Of a stretch of DNA of 64,000 nt, positions 9,729-26,302 are shown one piece after another. This DNA comes from Cotesia glomerata (Eukaryota; Arthropoda; Insecta; Hymenoptera; Braconidae): positions 14,330,142 to 14,394,141 of the forward strand of contig NC_058164.1 in NCBI RefSeq assembly GCF_020080835.1, written 5' to 3'. Positions within the stretch are counted from its first letter, which is position 1. The number at the start of each line of letters is the position of its first letter. The position numbers and the translations under genes were made by a program. Under the pieces are notes generated by a model. That model was not told the origin of the DNA. It ran no database searches and saw only the letters and a list, made by a program, of their open reading frames with translations.

Positions 9729-10842
9729 ATCCCTCGCAGTTTCGGAATTACTATGAAATCACAGTGAATTCACAGTGAAATCGTCTTCACCGTAAATCTA
9801 CTGTGGGTTCACGGTAATTTCATAGTGAATTCACAGTGATTTTGTGCCATTTCGTCACTATGGTTTAGTGGTGGTATCACTGTAGATTCATGGTAGTCTC
9901 ACAGAGATAACACCGTGAGTTCACAATAGTTCCACAGTGAATTCATAGTAATTTCACTGTGATTTCACCGTCGTTTTACCATGATTTAACCGTGACTTCA
10001 GAATGATCTGATAGTTGTAACACCGTTAGTTCATGATAGAGTTTCACTGTGAATTCATAGTAATTTCACTGTGAACTCATTGGGTCCGGGGTAAGAAAAT
10101 TGTATATGATTAATATATAATTACATCTAATTTAAATATAATTATGTATAATGGTTTTTGTGATTATATATAATCATGTATAATTATATATAACTATATA
10201 TAATCATGTATAATTATACATAATTATATGTAATGGTTTTTGCGATTTCGAATAATTATATATGATTAATATATAATTATATGTAATAATATGAGATGGT
10301 TTTTGCAATTTCGAAAAATTATTTATGATTCTTATATAATTATATGTAACGAAAAAAAATAGTCATTTATATAACATATGCAGGACTTGTAGTTCACACG
10401 AACATATTTTCTCGCGATGTTCTCTTAGGTCAATTGGTAGCAAGTCAGTCTTCCGAGTATGAGGTTCGCGGTTCGATTCCTGCTCCCGACAGATATTTTT
10501 TTTTTTCATGGAAATAATTATATACAATTATTTTTACCCCGGTGAATTCACTGTGAATTCACCATAAATTCACTGTGGATTCATTGTGAATTCACCGTAA
10601 ATTCACTGTGGATTCATTGTGAATTCACCGTAGATTCACTGTGGATTCATTGTAAATTCACAGTGGTACCACTCTAAACTCACAGCATTACCACTGTGAG
10701 ATGACCATAAAACTACAGTAACCGAATGGCACAAAATTATGGTGATTTCACCGTAATTTCATCATGGTCGCACTATCTTTTTACTATAATCTCACTAAAA
10801 TTTCACTGTGATTTTACAGTGATTCCGAAACCGCGAGGGATA
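9729..10842. mobile_element. Foldback element with CACAGTGAATTCA subterminal repeats and a tRNA-like core
   Basis: The ends are ATCCCTCGCAGTTTCGGAAT and the near-perfect reverse complement ending ACCGCGAGGGAT. Both arms are built from dozens of ACTGTGAATTCA/TTCACAGTGAATT variants in opposite orientation, so the single strand can fold over about 350 bp per side. Between the arms lie ATATAATTATATGTAAT repeats and a tRNA-like sequence near 10421-10491. There is no coding frame, so it is non-autonomous. I could not fix a target duplication. Confidence 0.75.
10417..10500 (+). other. tRNA-like sequence in the centre of the foldback element
   Basis: An A-box-like TAGGTCAATTGGTAG (10426-10440) and a perfect B box GGTTCGATTCC (10470-10480) have tRNA spacing, and a long T run follows at about 10496. 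Acceptor and anticodon stems pair poorly, so I call it tRNA-like and not a tRNA gene. Confidence 0.5.
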
Positions 10843-11036
10843 AGCAAAAGCTACTTTTTAGAAAATACATGAATAATTTCGAATCAATTTTTTTGACATT
10901 ATCATATTTCATTCTTCTGAATGTGTTTATATTGTAAAAAAATATAATATAAATATTGCGATGATGACGCTTTTGTTTATTACTGTTTAACTTAAATAAT
11001 TTTTTAATTTTATTCATTCAATACAAAATTTTTCAG

Positions 11037-11494
11037 AAGCAGATGGTTCAACAGCGGCGAAATGCTGACGGAAAAAAACATATTCGGACTGTTCTAGGAT
11101 ATGTTTTAACGGATGACTTCTGTTGCAAATTATCCTGGAGTGGTAAAAAAAAACCATAAAGGTAGAAAATATGCCATTTGTGAAGTATTTAAGAGGTAAG
11201 CACTCAATTCTAAGCTGAAATAACTTCGAATTTATTTCTGTGAGAAGATATATTTAAGTATTTGTTTAAAAACTGTAGTGTTTTTCATCAAGATTTATTT
11301 ACTTTCTTTAAAAAACGTAAAAAAAAAAATTCTATATTAATCTATCTATATACGATTATTTATTATTTCTAGAAACGGTGGCTGCTTCCAACTCACGATG
11401 TTCCCTTGATGATTGCAAGCAAGCAATTATGTCTTGGCTGCAACATGCGAGTGATCGAGTCAAAGAATCTAGTGACAAACACAGCACCCAATAA
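11037..11494 (+). pseudogene. DUF4806-like C-terminal exons with a one-base break
   Basis: Two exons are visible. The first, 11037-11195, follows an acceptor (TTTTTCAG) and ends at a strong donor (AG then GTAAGC). The second, 11373-11494, follows TATTTCTAG and ends at TAA. The protein includes VLTDDFCCKLSWSGKKK and, in the last exon, SLDDCKQAIMSWLQHASD, resembling the DUF4806 end found in many hymenopteran transposon-associated proteins. A run of nine A in exon 1 (about 11145) shifts the frame; with one more base the second half (KVENMPFVKYLRE) joins the last exon in phase. This is either a real lesion or an assembly error. Upstream exons are not identifiable, because the foldback element ends 195 bp before. 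Confidence 0.5.
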
Positions 11495-11727
11495 TTTTTT
11501 AATTTTTTTTTTCCTAATTTAAAAGTGTCATTAATTATTCTACTTTTCATCCTTTTGATAGCATTTTAGATATATTATAAAATAATATAACTTACGTTCA
11601 TCGCTATATAATTATTAAAATAAAGAAATAAATTTTAGTTTCATTTAGAACAAATTCGTTTAATTTCTTCAAATTTGTCCAGTACCTGTATCGGTTTTGG
11701 ATACTTTATTTAAAAGGGAATTCTCTG

Positions 11728-11871
11728 TAAGGTAAAAGCCCCAATAGATGATCATATACCAGTATATGATCACTCCATGTATTTGTATACTTATATTTGT
11801 GAATATAGATATACAAATACATAGAGTGATCATATACTGGTACGTGATCATCTGTTGGGGCTTTTACCTTA
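11728..11871. mobile_element. Hairpin MITE with AAGGTAAAAGCCCC ends
   Basis: This 144-bp near-perfect palindrome starts TAAGGTAAAAGCCCCAATAG, and its reverse complement ends at 11871. Its ends resemble those of the element at 41837-42050, so both probably use the same transposase. Confidence 0.75.
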
Positions 11872-12611
11872 GTTATTGTTTGACATTTCTACGTTTATGA
11901 TTTTGTTATTATTGTAAATTTACTTATAGCTTTTTAAACAAAATAGTTAAAATATTTAAGAGATTTAATACAAGGAGTTATATTTCGGAGATTCAAAAAT
12001 TTATATAAAATATCAATAATCGATACATTTACCCTACTAATTAACATCTGGAAAACGAATTCCAAAAGAAATCATATTTGAGACTTCTTAGGTATGAATT
12101 CTTTTTAACGTCTTTTTTAAGAACTCCAAAAAATAATTCATTAAGAACTCTTCTTGTGAATTCAGTTAAGAGAGCTCATTAGTTATTCATTTTTGTGAGT
12201 TCAAAAAAAAGAGCTCCTTAAGAGCTTTTTTTGATGAGGTCCTAATGTCTACGTTAAGTGGCGCATTCGACTTCTTAGGAGGTTTTAAAAACCAGGAGGT
12301 CTTAAAAACGTCTTCTAGACGTAAGATCTGACGTCCAAATCATAAATCTGAGTTCATACGGACTGACTTGGTACGTCATTTTGCTATCTGGGTTATTGAT
12401 CCTTTTTATGATTTTCTATCCCTTTTCATGGTTCTAATATGACTATATATCGCGCAATAGTTGTTAATATTTTTTTTTCTGTCAGATGCAATGAATAATA
12501 AATAACAAAATAAATAAATTTTGTAAATTATAATTTGTTATGTTTTATTCTAGACCTATTTATTTTATTTCTATTATAGTTCAATTATTTAAGATAAAAG
12601 TTGACATACAC
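11872..12611. other. AT-rich non-coding with AAGAACTC/GAGCTC half-palindromes
   Basis: No gene is visible. Between 12040 and 12380 short words such as AAGAACTC, GAGCTC, GGAGGT and AAAACGTC recur in both orientations, which looks like a decayed foldback sequence. Confidence 0.35.
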
Positions 12612-12860
12612 TTAACAGGCGAGACCATATTTTTCTCGCTTTGCTCTCACGGAGTTCAGCGGAACTATCTCTGTCGCACTCCCAACAGCAGAGCAATTGC
12701 AGTTTCGATTGGTTTCACGAAACGAATGAAATTTTTGAAAAAAACGCTTTGTGGTGAAATAGTTTATTAAATTATCTATTATCTCTAAAAACGTTTTTTC
12801 AAAATTTCCATTCGTTTCGCTAAGCCGATTGAAACTGCAATCACTGGTCTCGGCTGTTAA
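12612..12860. mobile_element. TTAA-flanked MITE (piggyBac-type target), copy 1
   Basis: The element is bounded by TTAA at both ends with termini CAGGCGAGACC and GGTCTCGGCTG. Its interior contains two inverted arms, ATTGCAGTTTCGATTGG and CCGATTGAAACTGCAAT. A second, shorter copy in reverse orientation sits at 40492-40710. Confidence 0.72.
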
Positions 12861-13019
12861 AAGTTTTCATCAAAAATTTCCATATTATTTGCAATTTTCA
12901 CATAATTTTTTATTGAAAGTCTAGTGTTAAAAAAAATGAGCAAAATTAAATTTATTTAAAATTATGTTGCAGTATTAAAAATACTAAAAATACTATGCAA
13001 AGCACCACTAGTAAGTATT

Positions 13020-13347
13020 CCCTGATAGCCAAGCTGGTCGCAACTTTCCGTCGATTTACTGCCGCAACTTGTCACCAATTTGGCGGCAAGTCGTGGAAAT
13101 GAACTCGGTTGTTCACCAAGTTGACGACAAAAATTGCTTCCGAAACTCTTTCGCACCAAGTTGACGACAAGTTTCTCAAGAAATTTGGCGACATATTGCG
13201 GCAGTATATTGGTGTTGTTTTTCTCAGAAACTTGTAGCCAACTTGACACCAATAGTTACAAATTCGGAAGTTGACCGCAAGTTGTCGCTAAGTTGGTGGC
13301 AACTATCTGACACCAACTTGGTTGGTCTGAAACTGTGGCTATCAGGG
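13020..13347. mobile_element. MITE with CCCTGATAGCCA ends, single copy
   Basis: It starts CCCTGATAGCCAAG and ends CTGTGGCTATCAGGG. Inside, AAGTTG/CAACTT words recur. The same family forms the back-to-back pair at 44893-45582. The minus-strand open frame across it is not a gene. Confidence 0.75.
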
Positions 13348-15179
13348 TGGTTACTCAAAAAATAGTTTTATGAAAACGACTTTATCGATAGATGTTTTGA
13401 TATTTTTGAACAAAACGATACGTCAGTAGCCCTCTCGCGGTAACAAGTGGAATGATAGTAATGTGTGTATATATGTATAAGTAATTTATGTATTTCGTCG
13501 TGACTCGTGATATCAGAAAAAGGAAAAAAAGAGCCTAACATTATTTATAGCTGTACACAAAATAACTTGATCAATTCATCAGTTTTATTTTGAGAATTAG
13601 AGCAAGCATTCTAAAATTTTTATCTAACAAAAGATCAACTTTTGAAATTAATTCGTGTAGTAATTGGTTGGCTTTTCATCAAAAATTATTTAAGGTTAGT
13701 TTTTTTTATTTTGCTTATAATCACTTATCAAATTAAATAAATAATGACTTCAATAATAATTACTGACTAGCTATTTTGTAGTTATAAATACATTTTAAAA
13801 GTGTCATTCACTCTCATGTGATAGAGCAAATTAGATTTCAAAACTTAAAATTGTAAAATAAATAATTCAATTAATTAATGAAACGTAAAATTCTTAAGTT
13901 CAGTAAAAGTAACATTAAATTTCAAATTAAAAATGAATAAATTGAAGAGCGAATTTAATAGTAGAAAAAAAAAATAGTTTTTCTAGTATAATGAATTTTT
14001 TTTATTTCAACGATCAAAATTTTAACCTAAAAAGTAAGTTTGATCCATTTTATACTTTCAAGTAACTGTCGAATTAATAAATATTTTGAATTTTATCAAA
14101 ATTTGATAAAACTTACCGAAGCAGTTCGTAAAGTGATTTCATATAAACTCAAAATCATGAAAATTACTTCAAACTTTTTAATAGTAGTACACATGGCACA
14201 TGTCATAAATATGAGTCATCCCATATCAAAATGGTTAAAAAATTAGCTCTTTTCAATTTGGATAATTTTTCATTAGAATATTTTTTTAGAAGTGTCTATT
14301 CACACGTAAAAAGATCCTGATAAATCCACGCAGCGTGAATATAAGAGCCTGTACATTCACGCAGCGTGCACTTAAGGCCCTTATATTTACGCGGCGTTGA
14401 TTTATCAGGACTTTTTTACGTATGAATAGACATGTCCTATTTTTTTATTCTGAAACAAAGTCTTGCTAAGGAAAAAAAAATTTAGGAACCTAAGTTTAAC
14501 GATCACTTGGTTTTCAAAAAATCGATTCAAAATAATAACTTTTCGAAAATGTATAGTTTTCTTGAATAAAAGTTGAAAAAAAAAAACAGGTGAACAACAG
14601 ATTTAAAAAAAATAGTCTATTTGGTACGAAATGTCTCATATGTAATAACAATTTTTGTGCTTAACAGAAAAATCATTGGTTCGAGAGAAATAATCTTGTC
14701 TAAAAAAAATTATTTTAAGAACAACTGGTTTTCTTACTTCAAGAATTTTCCGTCTCAAGTTTCGTCTTTTTTGATTGAGAGATTGGTATTTTTGTTCTCT
14801 ATAACAACTATATGACTCGATTCAAAAGTATATTATTTTCAATCGATTGAATTTAATTATTTAACGAAGTATACATATCTCTGCAATTAAAAATAATTTC
14901 GTTTTCTTTTAAGAACTTTATATTTTTTGTTGACGTAGTAGTTTTTTCGTTTAAAATACTCGACAAAATTTTGACTGAAACGAAATTTTTACTTCAACAT
15001 ATGTTTCGAAAAGCATTGAAGACTTTTTGTGATAATATAAAAAGCATTAGAAGTTCGATAAGTATTAGTAGTTTTTTTTAGTTTATTCTCGAAGAAGTTA
15101 ACAATAAAATAGTATTTTATATGTTCTAAAAATTTTCATAAAAGTAAAAATATCTTAAAAACAAATTCATCAATTTCAG
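13348..15179. other. Upstream region or intron of the PDZ gene
   Basis: AT-rich non-coding sequence without a credible exon. It ends in the acceptor ATCAATTTCAG (AG at 15178-15179) directly before the PDZ coding exon, so at least the last part is intron. Confidence 0.5.
14294..14431. repeat. Hairpin repeat with CGTAAAAA arms
   Basis: TGTCTATTCACACGTAAAAA is mirrored by TTTTTACGTATGAATAGACA. Between them, CACGCAGCGTG-like words and TCCTGATAAATC are repeated and inverted. About 138 bp, MITE-like. Confidence 0.6.
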
Positions 15180-16824
15180 AATGCACAGATCAGGGCCATT
15201 TGACAGACCAGAACTGGAAGATATGCTCGATCATTTACAACTTAATGGTAGTGATCGTAATGTTTACTTCTATGAAAGTCAAAATAAAGTTAATTCCTTT
15301 GTTAGCGAAGATCATAGATGTCCAAATGTTTCTGAAAATTATAACAAACTATGTAATAATTTGAATCAATCTATTCAAACTGTTGCGATGTCCGATGACG
15401 ATACTGATAGTTGTGATGACGAGAAATTTGAATCTTTTGTGAATAGTAGATTAAATGTAGTATCAAAATCAATTGACAATCACATACCTCAAGAGATTAA
15501 CAAAACTCTTTCAGAAAAACCTTTTCTATCTAAAAAAATCAATAATTTTCTCCAAAATAATTCATATTCTCAGTTGTGTACAACATCGAAACAAAATATA
15601 TTGCTACCCAATAAGTCTATTCCTTTCAAGCAGCATACAGAAATACGGAATCAAGCAATTAATTTTAAAACACCACTAAAATTGAAAACGAAAAATATGC
15701 CTAATAGTAGTATATTAAACCTTTTGGACAATGCTGCGTCACCAAGTACTGATAGTCCTCCCATATTAAAGCTCAAAAGTTTGAACTCAAATACTCATTC
15801 CGTGGATTATCGGCCTAAAAGAACTCATTCAATAACAGAATCTGATTTCGATCATTTTTCTTTAAGAAAAAAAGCAAAAACATGTATGTCCAAAATTTCA
15901 GCTTATGTTCCAGTGGCAAAATTTTTAAGAAGTAGACAATTAAAAACCATAAGTCTTTATGTTCGAAGTCCAGGAAATTTAGGTATTATTGTGAGAAATC
16001 AAGAGGGCGCTAGAACAAGTTTCGTTGTCTCAAGTCTTGATAAAGATGGCGAAGCCGCAAAATCTAAACAGATTCACATTGGTGACGAAATTGTTAAAGT
16101 TTGTAGTCGAAGATTGCGAGGCATGACTTTACTAGAAGCACGCAATGCATTAAAAGCTTGTTCTGGCCTAATTGATATTCAGATTGCTAAAGAACCTAAA
16201 TTTTTCTTTGATGAAGAACTAAGTGATGAATCGAATAACTCTTTGGTGAGAGTGAAAAGTGACTCTGATATTTGGATGCGACAAGAACAATCATTTGAAC
16301 ATAAAATTCCGGAACTTTATACATCTTCTTTTATTAATAGTCTTCTATCAAAACAAGAAATGAATACTTCAACAAATAGTGTTAGTTCTATTAATATGAA
16401 TGTAGTAAATAATGATGTCAATTCGGATGCAAGCTATCAAAAAATCACTGGCATGAGAAAGTTTCAAGTAATGAAAAAGTATTCTTCGAGTATGGAATAT
16501 TTTTCTCATCAAATTGATAGTTTTCCTTCTAATTTATTCACCATTACTTTTGAAAAAGGAACTTCAAAAAAATTAGGCTTTACCATCGTTGGTGGATCAG
16601 ATAGTAGCAGAGGTAATATGGGTATTTTCGTAAAGGACATTACCGAAGATGGACAAGCTGCAAAAGAAGGAACTTTGAAAGTTGGTGATGAAATTTTAGC
16701 TATTAATAATCAAGTTATACAAGGCTTAACACATGCTGAAGCATTGAAAGCATTTAAGTCTGCGAAAGCAGGGAGAATGATTTTATGCATTAGTCGAAAA
16801 GATTCGATTCATAGAGCATCGTAA
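15180..16824 (+). CDS. Two-PDZ-domain protein, last coding exon
   Basis: A 547-codon frame starts at the ATG at 15181, one base after a splice acceptor, and ends at TAA 16822-16824. Residues 1-250 are polar and serine/asparagine-rich without a recognised domain. Residues about 255-338 form a PDZ fold with the binding loop NLGIIV and the GDEIVKV strand. Residues about 456-540 form a second PDZ with KKLGFTIVGG and GDEILAIN. PDZ domains bind C-terminal peptides at membranes and junctions. The pair at the extreme C-terminus resembles the arrangement in PDZD2 and pro-interleukin-16, but I do not name an orthologue. Because of the acceptor right before the ATG, upstream exons (5' UTR or more protein) are likely. 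No lesion is visible, and codon use is AT-rich like the rest of the window. Confidence 0.88.
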
Positions 16825-17817
16825 TTTATTAATTTACTTCTTTTCTAAAAAATGAATTAGTTGAATTATTTTTTTATTTGTATCTGATTATGCTATGTAT
16901 CACTATTAGTTATTTAAATCGTTTTCTATGATGATCAAGACCAATTTCTTACAATGTATATTATTTTTATAAATGTTACATATCTCCAACGAGAAATACG
17001 CTTTACTTTTATAAACTCAAAATATGCAGTAAGCTTATCTTAAATATTTTTTACTTTTGTGATAATGTAAAAATATGTTGTAAAAAACATAATGAAATAA
17101 AGAAAACACTCTAATAAATTGATTTATATTATTTTAAACCTTTTGCGAAAAAGATAATTAAAGAAAAAAAAAATCGGCGGAGAGAATTTCGTTGTGGATG
17201 TCGATTAATATTTCGATCGGTTATTTTTATATTTATATTTATATTTATGTCGATCAATATATTTCATCTTATTTTTTATAGTTTTCAATATTTATTTCAC
17301 AACGTTGGTCAGGATCTAAAAGATTCTAACAATTTGAGATGATAATTTTTATGAGCTATTGAAATAAAATTTACTTTTGCATATAAAAAGTTGTTTGAAT
17401 GGTGCTTTTTTATTTATTAATGGTAGAATGGTTACCTTAAAAGCGACGCTGCACCAATTTTTTTTTTTTTTTATTACAACTTAAATATTCACTACAATAA
17501 TTTTAAAACATTTGACTTAATTTTTTGATGTTTGATTGGTAGATTATTTTTCAAGCTTTTTTAAAAGAGTAAAATTATAGAAAAAGCTTTTCTAAAAGAA
17601 AAAAAAAAAAAAAGTATTTGCGGGACTTAATCCCACTTCTCGCTACACTAGAGCTGTTAGTAGACTTTTGTTCACGGTACTGTTATTAAAAATGTACTTT
17701 CATTTTGACTGTCAATTCTGAATGATCTTGAGATACTTAAATTCAAGTATCATTGCGGCAAATCTTTCATAATTCGACGAAGTTGTTATGTCACACATAG
17801 AAATCAAATCCCATTCA
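16825..17817. other. 3' UTR of the PDZ gene and AT-rich downstream DNA
   Basis: The first 275 bases are probable 3' UTR up to the poly(A) signal. The rest is AT-rich with a TTTATATTTATATT run near 17230 and poly-A/T tracts at 17458 and 17598. I see no gene. Confidence 0.5.
17096..17101 (+). terminator. Poly(A) signal AATAAA of the PDZ gene
   Basis: AATAAA lies 272 bases after the stop codon, in AT-rich 3' UTR-like sequence. Confidence 0.5.
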
Positions 17818-18013
17818 AAAAGTTATTCACGGTTAAAGTTACAAAACTTGAAATTTACAAAATTTTTAAAATTTTAAATGGCCGCCATTTCTAAACTAAT
17901 TAACCGATTTTGCTCATCTTCGAACTCGAACTCGCTAATTACCCAAAGAATATGTGTACCAAGTTTCATCAAGATCGGTTGAAAACTTTTCGAGATATCC
18001 TGATGACAAGGCT
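17818..18013. repeat. Left half of a small dispersed repeat, locus 1
   Basis: The segment from GTTATTCACGGTTAAAGTTA through GGCTGGTTATATTACATATA matches 42538-42742 closely. In both places a TA-rich core with insertions follows, and a matching right half appears much later (31631-31782 and 47781-47924). Confidence 0.75.
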
Positions 18014-23398
<5,385 letters not shown>

Positions 23399-23427
23399 TA
23401 TATATATATATATATATACATATATAT

Positions 23428-25718
23428 TGTGACATGAGAAAATTTTCTAAAATTTTAAATTCCGAGTTTTAAAATTATTAGGTTGGCTAAGCTGAGGAAA
23501 AGCAGAGATTCGACGCGCCTGTGTCGCCCCAAGCAGCCTCCCGATCAGAATGACAAGCTCGAGGTAAAATTAGTAAAAGAAAACGCGCCGAATTTAAATT
23601 AAAAATTCAAATAAAAAGAATACCGGAATGAGTGTGAACTATTGTTGAATGCATGAGTGAGTGAGACTAGACTATAGCGATCAGACGACCCGCGAATTTC
23701 TACGAGCCATCGACGATCAACGTGACATCTGGCCGCGAGGATAGAACGACGAGAAAATTTGAACGGACCAATGACGACGGAGAGCGACCAACAACAAGTA
23801 TGCGAGGCGCCATCTGAACACGAGGCTGATCACTAATCGAAGTATCGACCAATCATCGATCGCAACGGAATACTGGACGCATCCCGGAATACAACGGCCG
23901 GCTAGAAGAAGCTGTGAGCTGATTGGATGCGAGTTTTTGGGAACGAACCGAAAAAAAAAGAGCATGGGTTGCCGAGGAGGCAGCCATATTAGCAATTAAT
24001 TCTGATCTGGACGCCGTGACTGTGGCATCGTGCCGTTCTATTTTGATTATTTTTGCTGTTGAGTTTTTTTATAAATTTGTCGCTGACGTGAGTACGATTG
24101 TGTACATTATTGTGAAATATTTCGCTGAATTGTTTTGGACACTACGACCCCGGACACGCCATCGCCGAGATATCGACGCTCTTCCGTCAGTTTTGCCGCC
24201 AACTTCGTCTACTTGGTCAGCATCGCCCGAGACGTCTACGGTAGCTGCAGGGTAAGTCTGGTCGCTGTCTTTATTAGCCCCAGGGTGTCATCACCGCGAA
24301 TTTCGTCGTGTTAAAATAATTTGTTTATAATTCGAGTTGCACGGAATTAAAGAAATTCCGTGCGGTATTTTTGAAGCTTAGTGACGACACTCTGCGGCAC
24401 GGTACCGTTGAGTCACGTGTTTGTGTGTGTGGAATTTTTGGTCGGGATTATAAGTACTGCTTACCTACCTCGAGCTTCAAATACCCGACAAAGCGGCTTA
24501 GTAAAGTGCTTTGTAAAATAAGTTGACGAATTCGAATACTTCGCATAATTTGTTTTTTTTTCTTGTCATTGTTGAACCATTTGACGATTTGAATTATTTT
24601 GGATAATTTTGAGATCTTTATTAGGTTTTTGCCATTGAAATTATTGGTTGAATTTTGCGATTGAAATTATTATATTTTTTTTTAATAAAAAAAAAAGAGA
24701 AGACTTCGTAGATAAATTTTGCTGTTGCGATTTTTGATAAAGATTCGCGATTGAGATTTTGTTATTAAATTTGGCAATTGAAATTTTTGATAAAATTTGG
24801 CGATTGAAATTTTTAATAAAATTTTGCGATTGGAATAATTATTTCCTTTTAAAAATTTTTTGAATAAATTTGGCGAGTTGAATTAATTATTTGTTTTGAA
24901 ATTTTGAATAAATGTTGCAAATTGAATTAATTATTTGTTTTGACAATTTGAATAAATTTTGCGAATTGAATTAATTATTTGTTTTGACAATTTGAATAAA
25001 TTTTGCGAGATGAAGTAATTATTTGTTTTGAAATTTTGAATAAATTTTGCGAATTGAATTAATTATTTGTTTTGAAATTTTGAATAAATTTTGCGAATTG
25101 AATTAAGTATTTGTTTTGACAATTCGAATAAATTCTGCGAATTGAATTAATTATTTGTTTTGAAATTTTGAATAAATTTTGCGAGTTGAATTATTTATTC
25201 GTTTCGAAATTTGTTGAAGCATTTTGGCGAACCGACATTTTATTTATTTTGTTTGAAAGAAAGGGCTTTGTAATTTTTATTTTTGGTTACTCGAATTTCT
25301 TTCTAGAATTTGGTTTATTTTGAAATGTCGAATCATTGCGTTAGCACTAGTCTTGCGTTAGAATTATTTTTGCGTTAAATAATTTTTGTTATTAATGCGA
25401 CATTGCCGACAGTATATATTTGTTGTTGAATAAACCGTTGTTGGATTAGAATTGCACGCCTCAATTATTTTTTTTAATTGTTGTTGCTCTGATTAACCGA
25501 TCCTATCGTCCTATTTCGATTTCTTTGTTCGTCGATTGCCGTGATTCGATTTTTGAATCTCTTCAACACCGACCCGCCGCCCACGAAGATCCACCGCCAG
25601 ATCGACCCGTGGAACATTGAGTTCCTGGCGCCCAACCAAATATACGAACCAGGTAAGCCAGTTTTTTTGGGTGACCTGATCCGGCCCTGTCGACGCCAGT
25701 GCCGGAAAAGGCATCACA
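23428..25718. mobile_element. Probable solo LTR or LTR-retrotransposon remnant (TGTGA...TCACA)
   Basis: The block starts TGTGACATGAG and ends GCATCACA, is bounded by TA-rich sequence, and differs in composition from its surroundings. It contains AATAAA near 25430 and a minisatellite at about 24600-25210. Ends of TG...CA with a short inverted TGTGA/TCACA fit an LTR of 2.3 kb. The word TGGCGCCCAACC at 25627 looks like a primer-binding site; if it is one, the LTR ends just before it and the rest is a scrap of internal sequence. No reverse transcriptase is present. Confidence 0.45.
24600..25210. repeat. Minisatellite of about 57-bp units in the LTR-like block
   Basis: Units contain TTTTGAATAAATTTTGCGAA and TTGAATTAATTATTTG, clearest between 24830 and 25200. 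There is no coding potential. Confidence 0.75.
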
Positions 25719-25739
25719 ATATATATATATATATATATA

Positions 25740-26302
25740 TGTCGGAGATAATATCGAGCTGGGTTTTCCCAGAGATAGGAAATTCCCAACATTTTAGTTT
25801 ATCTGTTAATTTTAAGCAAAATTGTAAAGCATAGAATATTTAGATATTATTTACGACTTAAGCTGAATATATTTTTATGGTTATGACGATGGGCTTAAGT
25901 CTGGAGTGACAATGGTCACCAAACGTAGCCGAGGTCACAGGATAGAAGTAAAAAAGTATATAGTTAGAAATATCGACAGACAATGAGGGCTGTCGAAATA
26001 TTGTTGAGTGAATAAGTACTTAGGGTACTTGGAAGAGTAGTTCTCGTTGAACATTGATCAAGTAAAGATCGCATACATCCTGCTGACCCCGGATTCGTTC
26101 TCGGTCTTATTTCCCCAACGTCTTTAACTGTTATATCAATCGTAGTAGAATATTTGTAATTAAATCTATCATTTGTACAAGTTAGTGTACGTTATATTTC
26201 AAATCAAGGTTTGTGTTATATTTGATTATTGTGAAATAAATAAAGATGGCTGAAAATGATCCAAAGGACTCCAATAATGCCCAAACCAGTATTCCTCCGA
26301 CA
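25740..26302 (+). repeat. 5' LTR, containing the gag start codon
   Basis: 563 bp, TGTCGGAG...CTCCGACA. AATAAATAAAG stands directly before the ATG at 26246, so the last 57 bp of the LTR are the first 19 gag codons. Confidence 0.93.

Noticed and set aside
10426..10491. Functional tRNA gene
   Set aside because: A and B boxes are good, but the acceptor and anticodon stems do not pair well enough.
13990..14031. ATG-to-GTAAGT stretch as a first exon of the PDZ gene
   Set aside because: Splicing it to 15180 breaks the PDZ reading frame, and the sequence is low-complexity.
24600..25210. CRISPR-like array
   Set aside because: Units are adjacent, AT-rich and without unique spacers; in an insect genome this is a minisatellite.
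25627..25638. TGGCGCCCAACC as a retroviral-type primer-binding site
   Set aside because: It fits, but no second LTR or internal coding region follows, and the block has TGTGA...TCACA ends that extend past it; kept only as an alternative.
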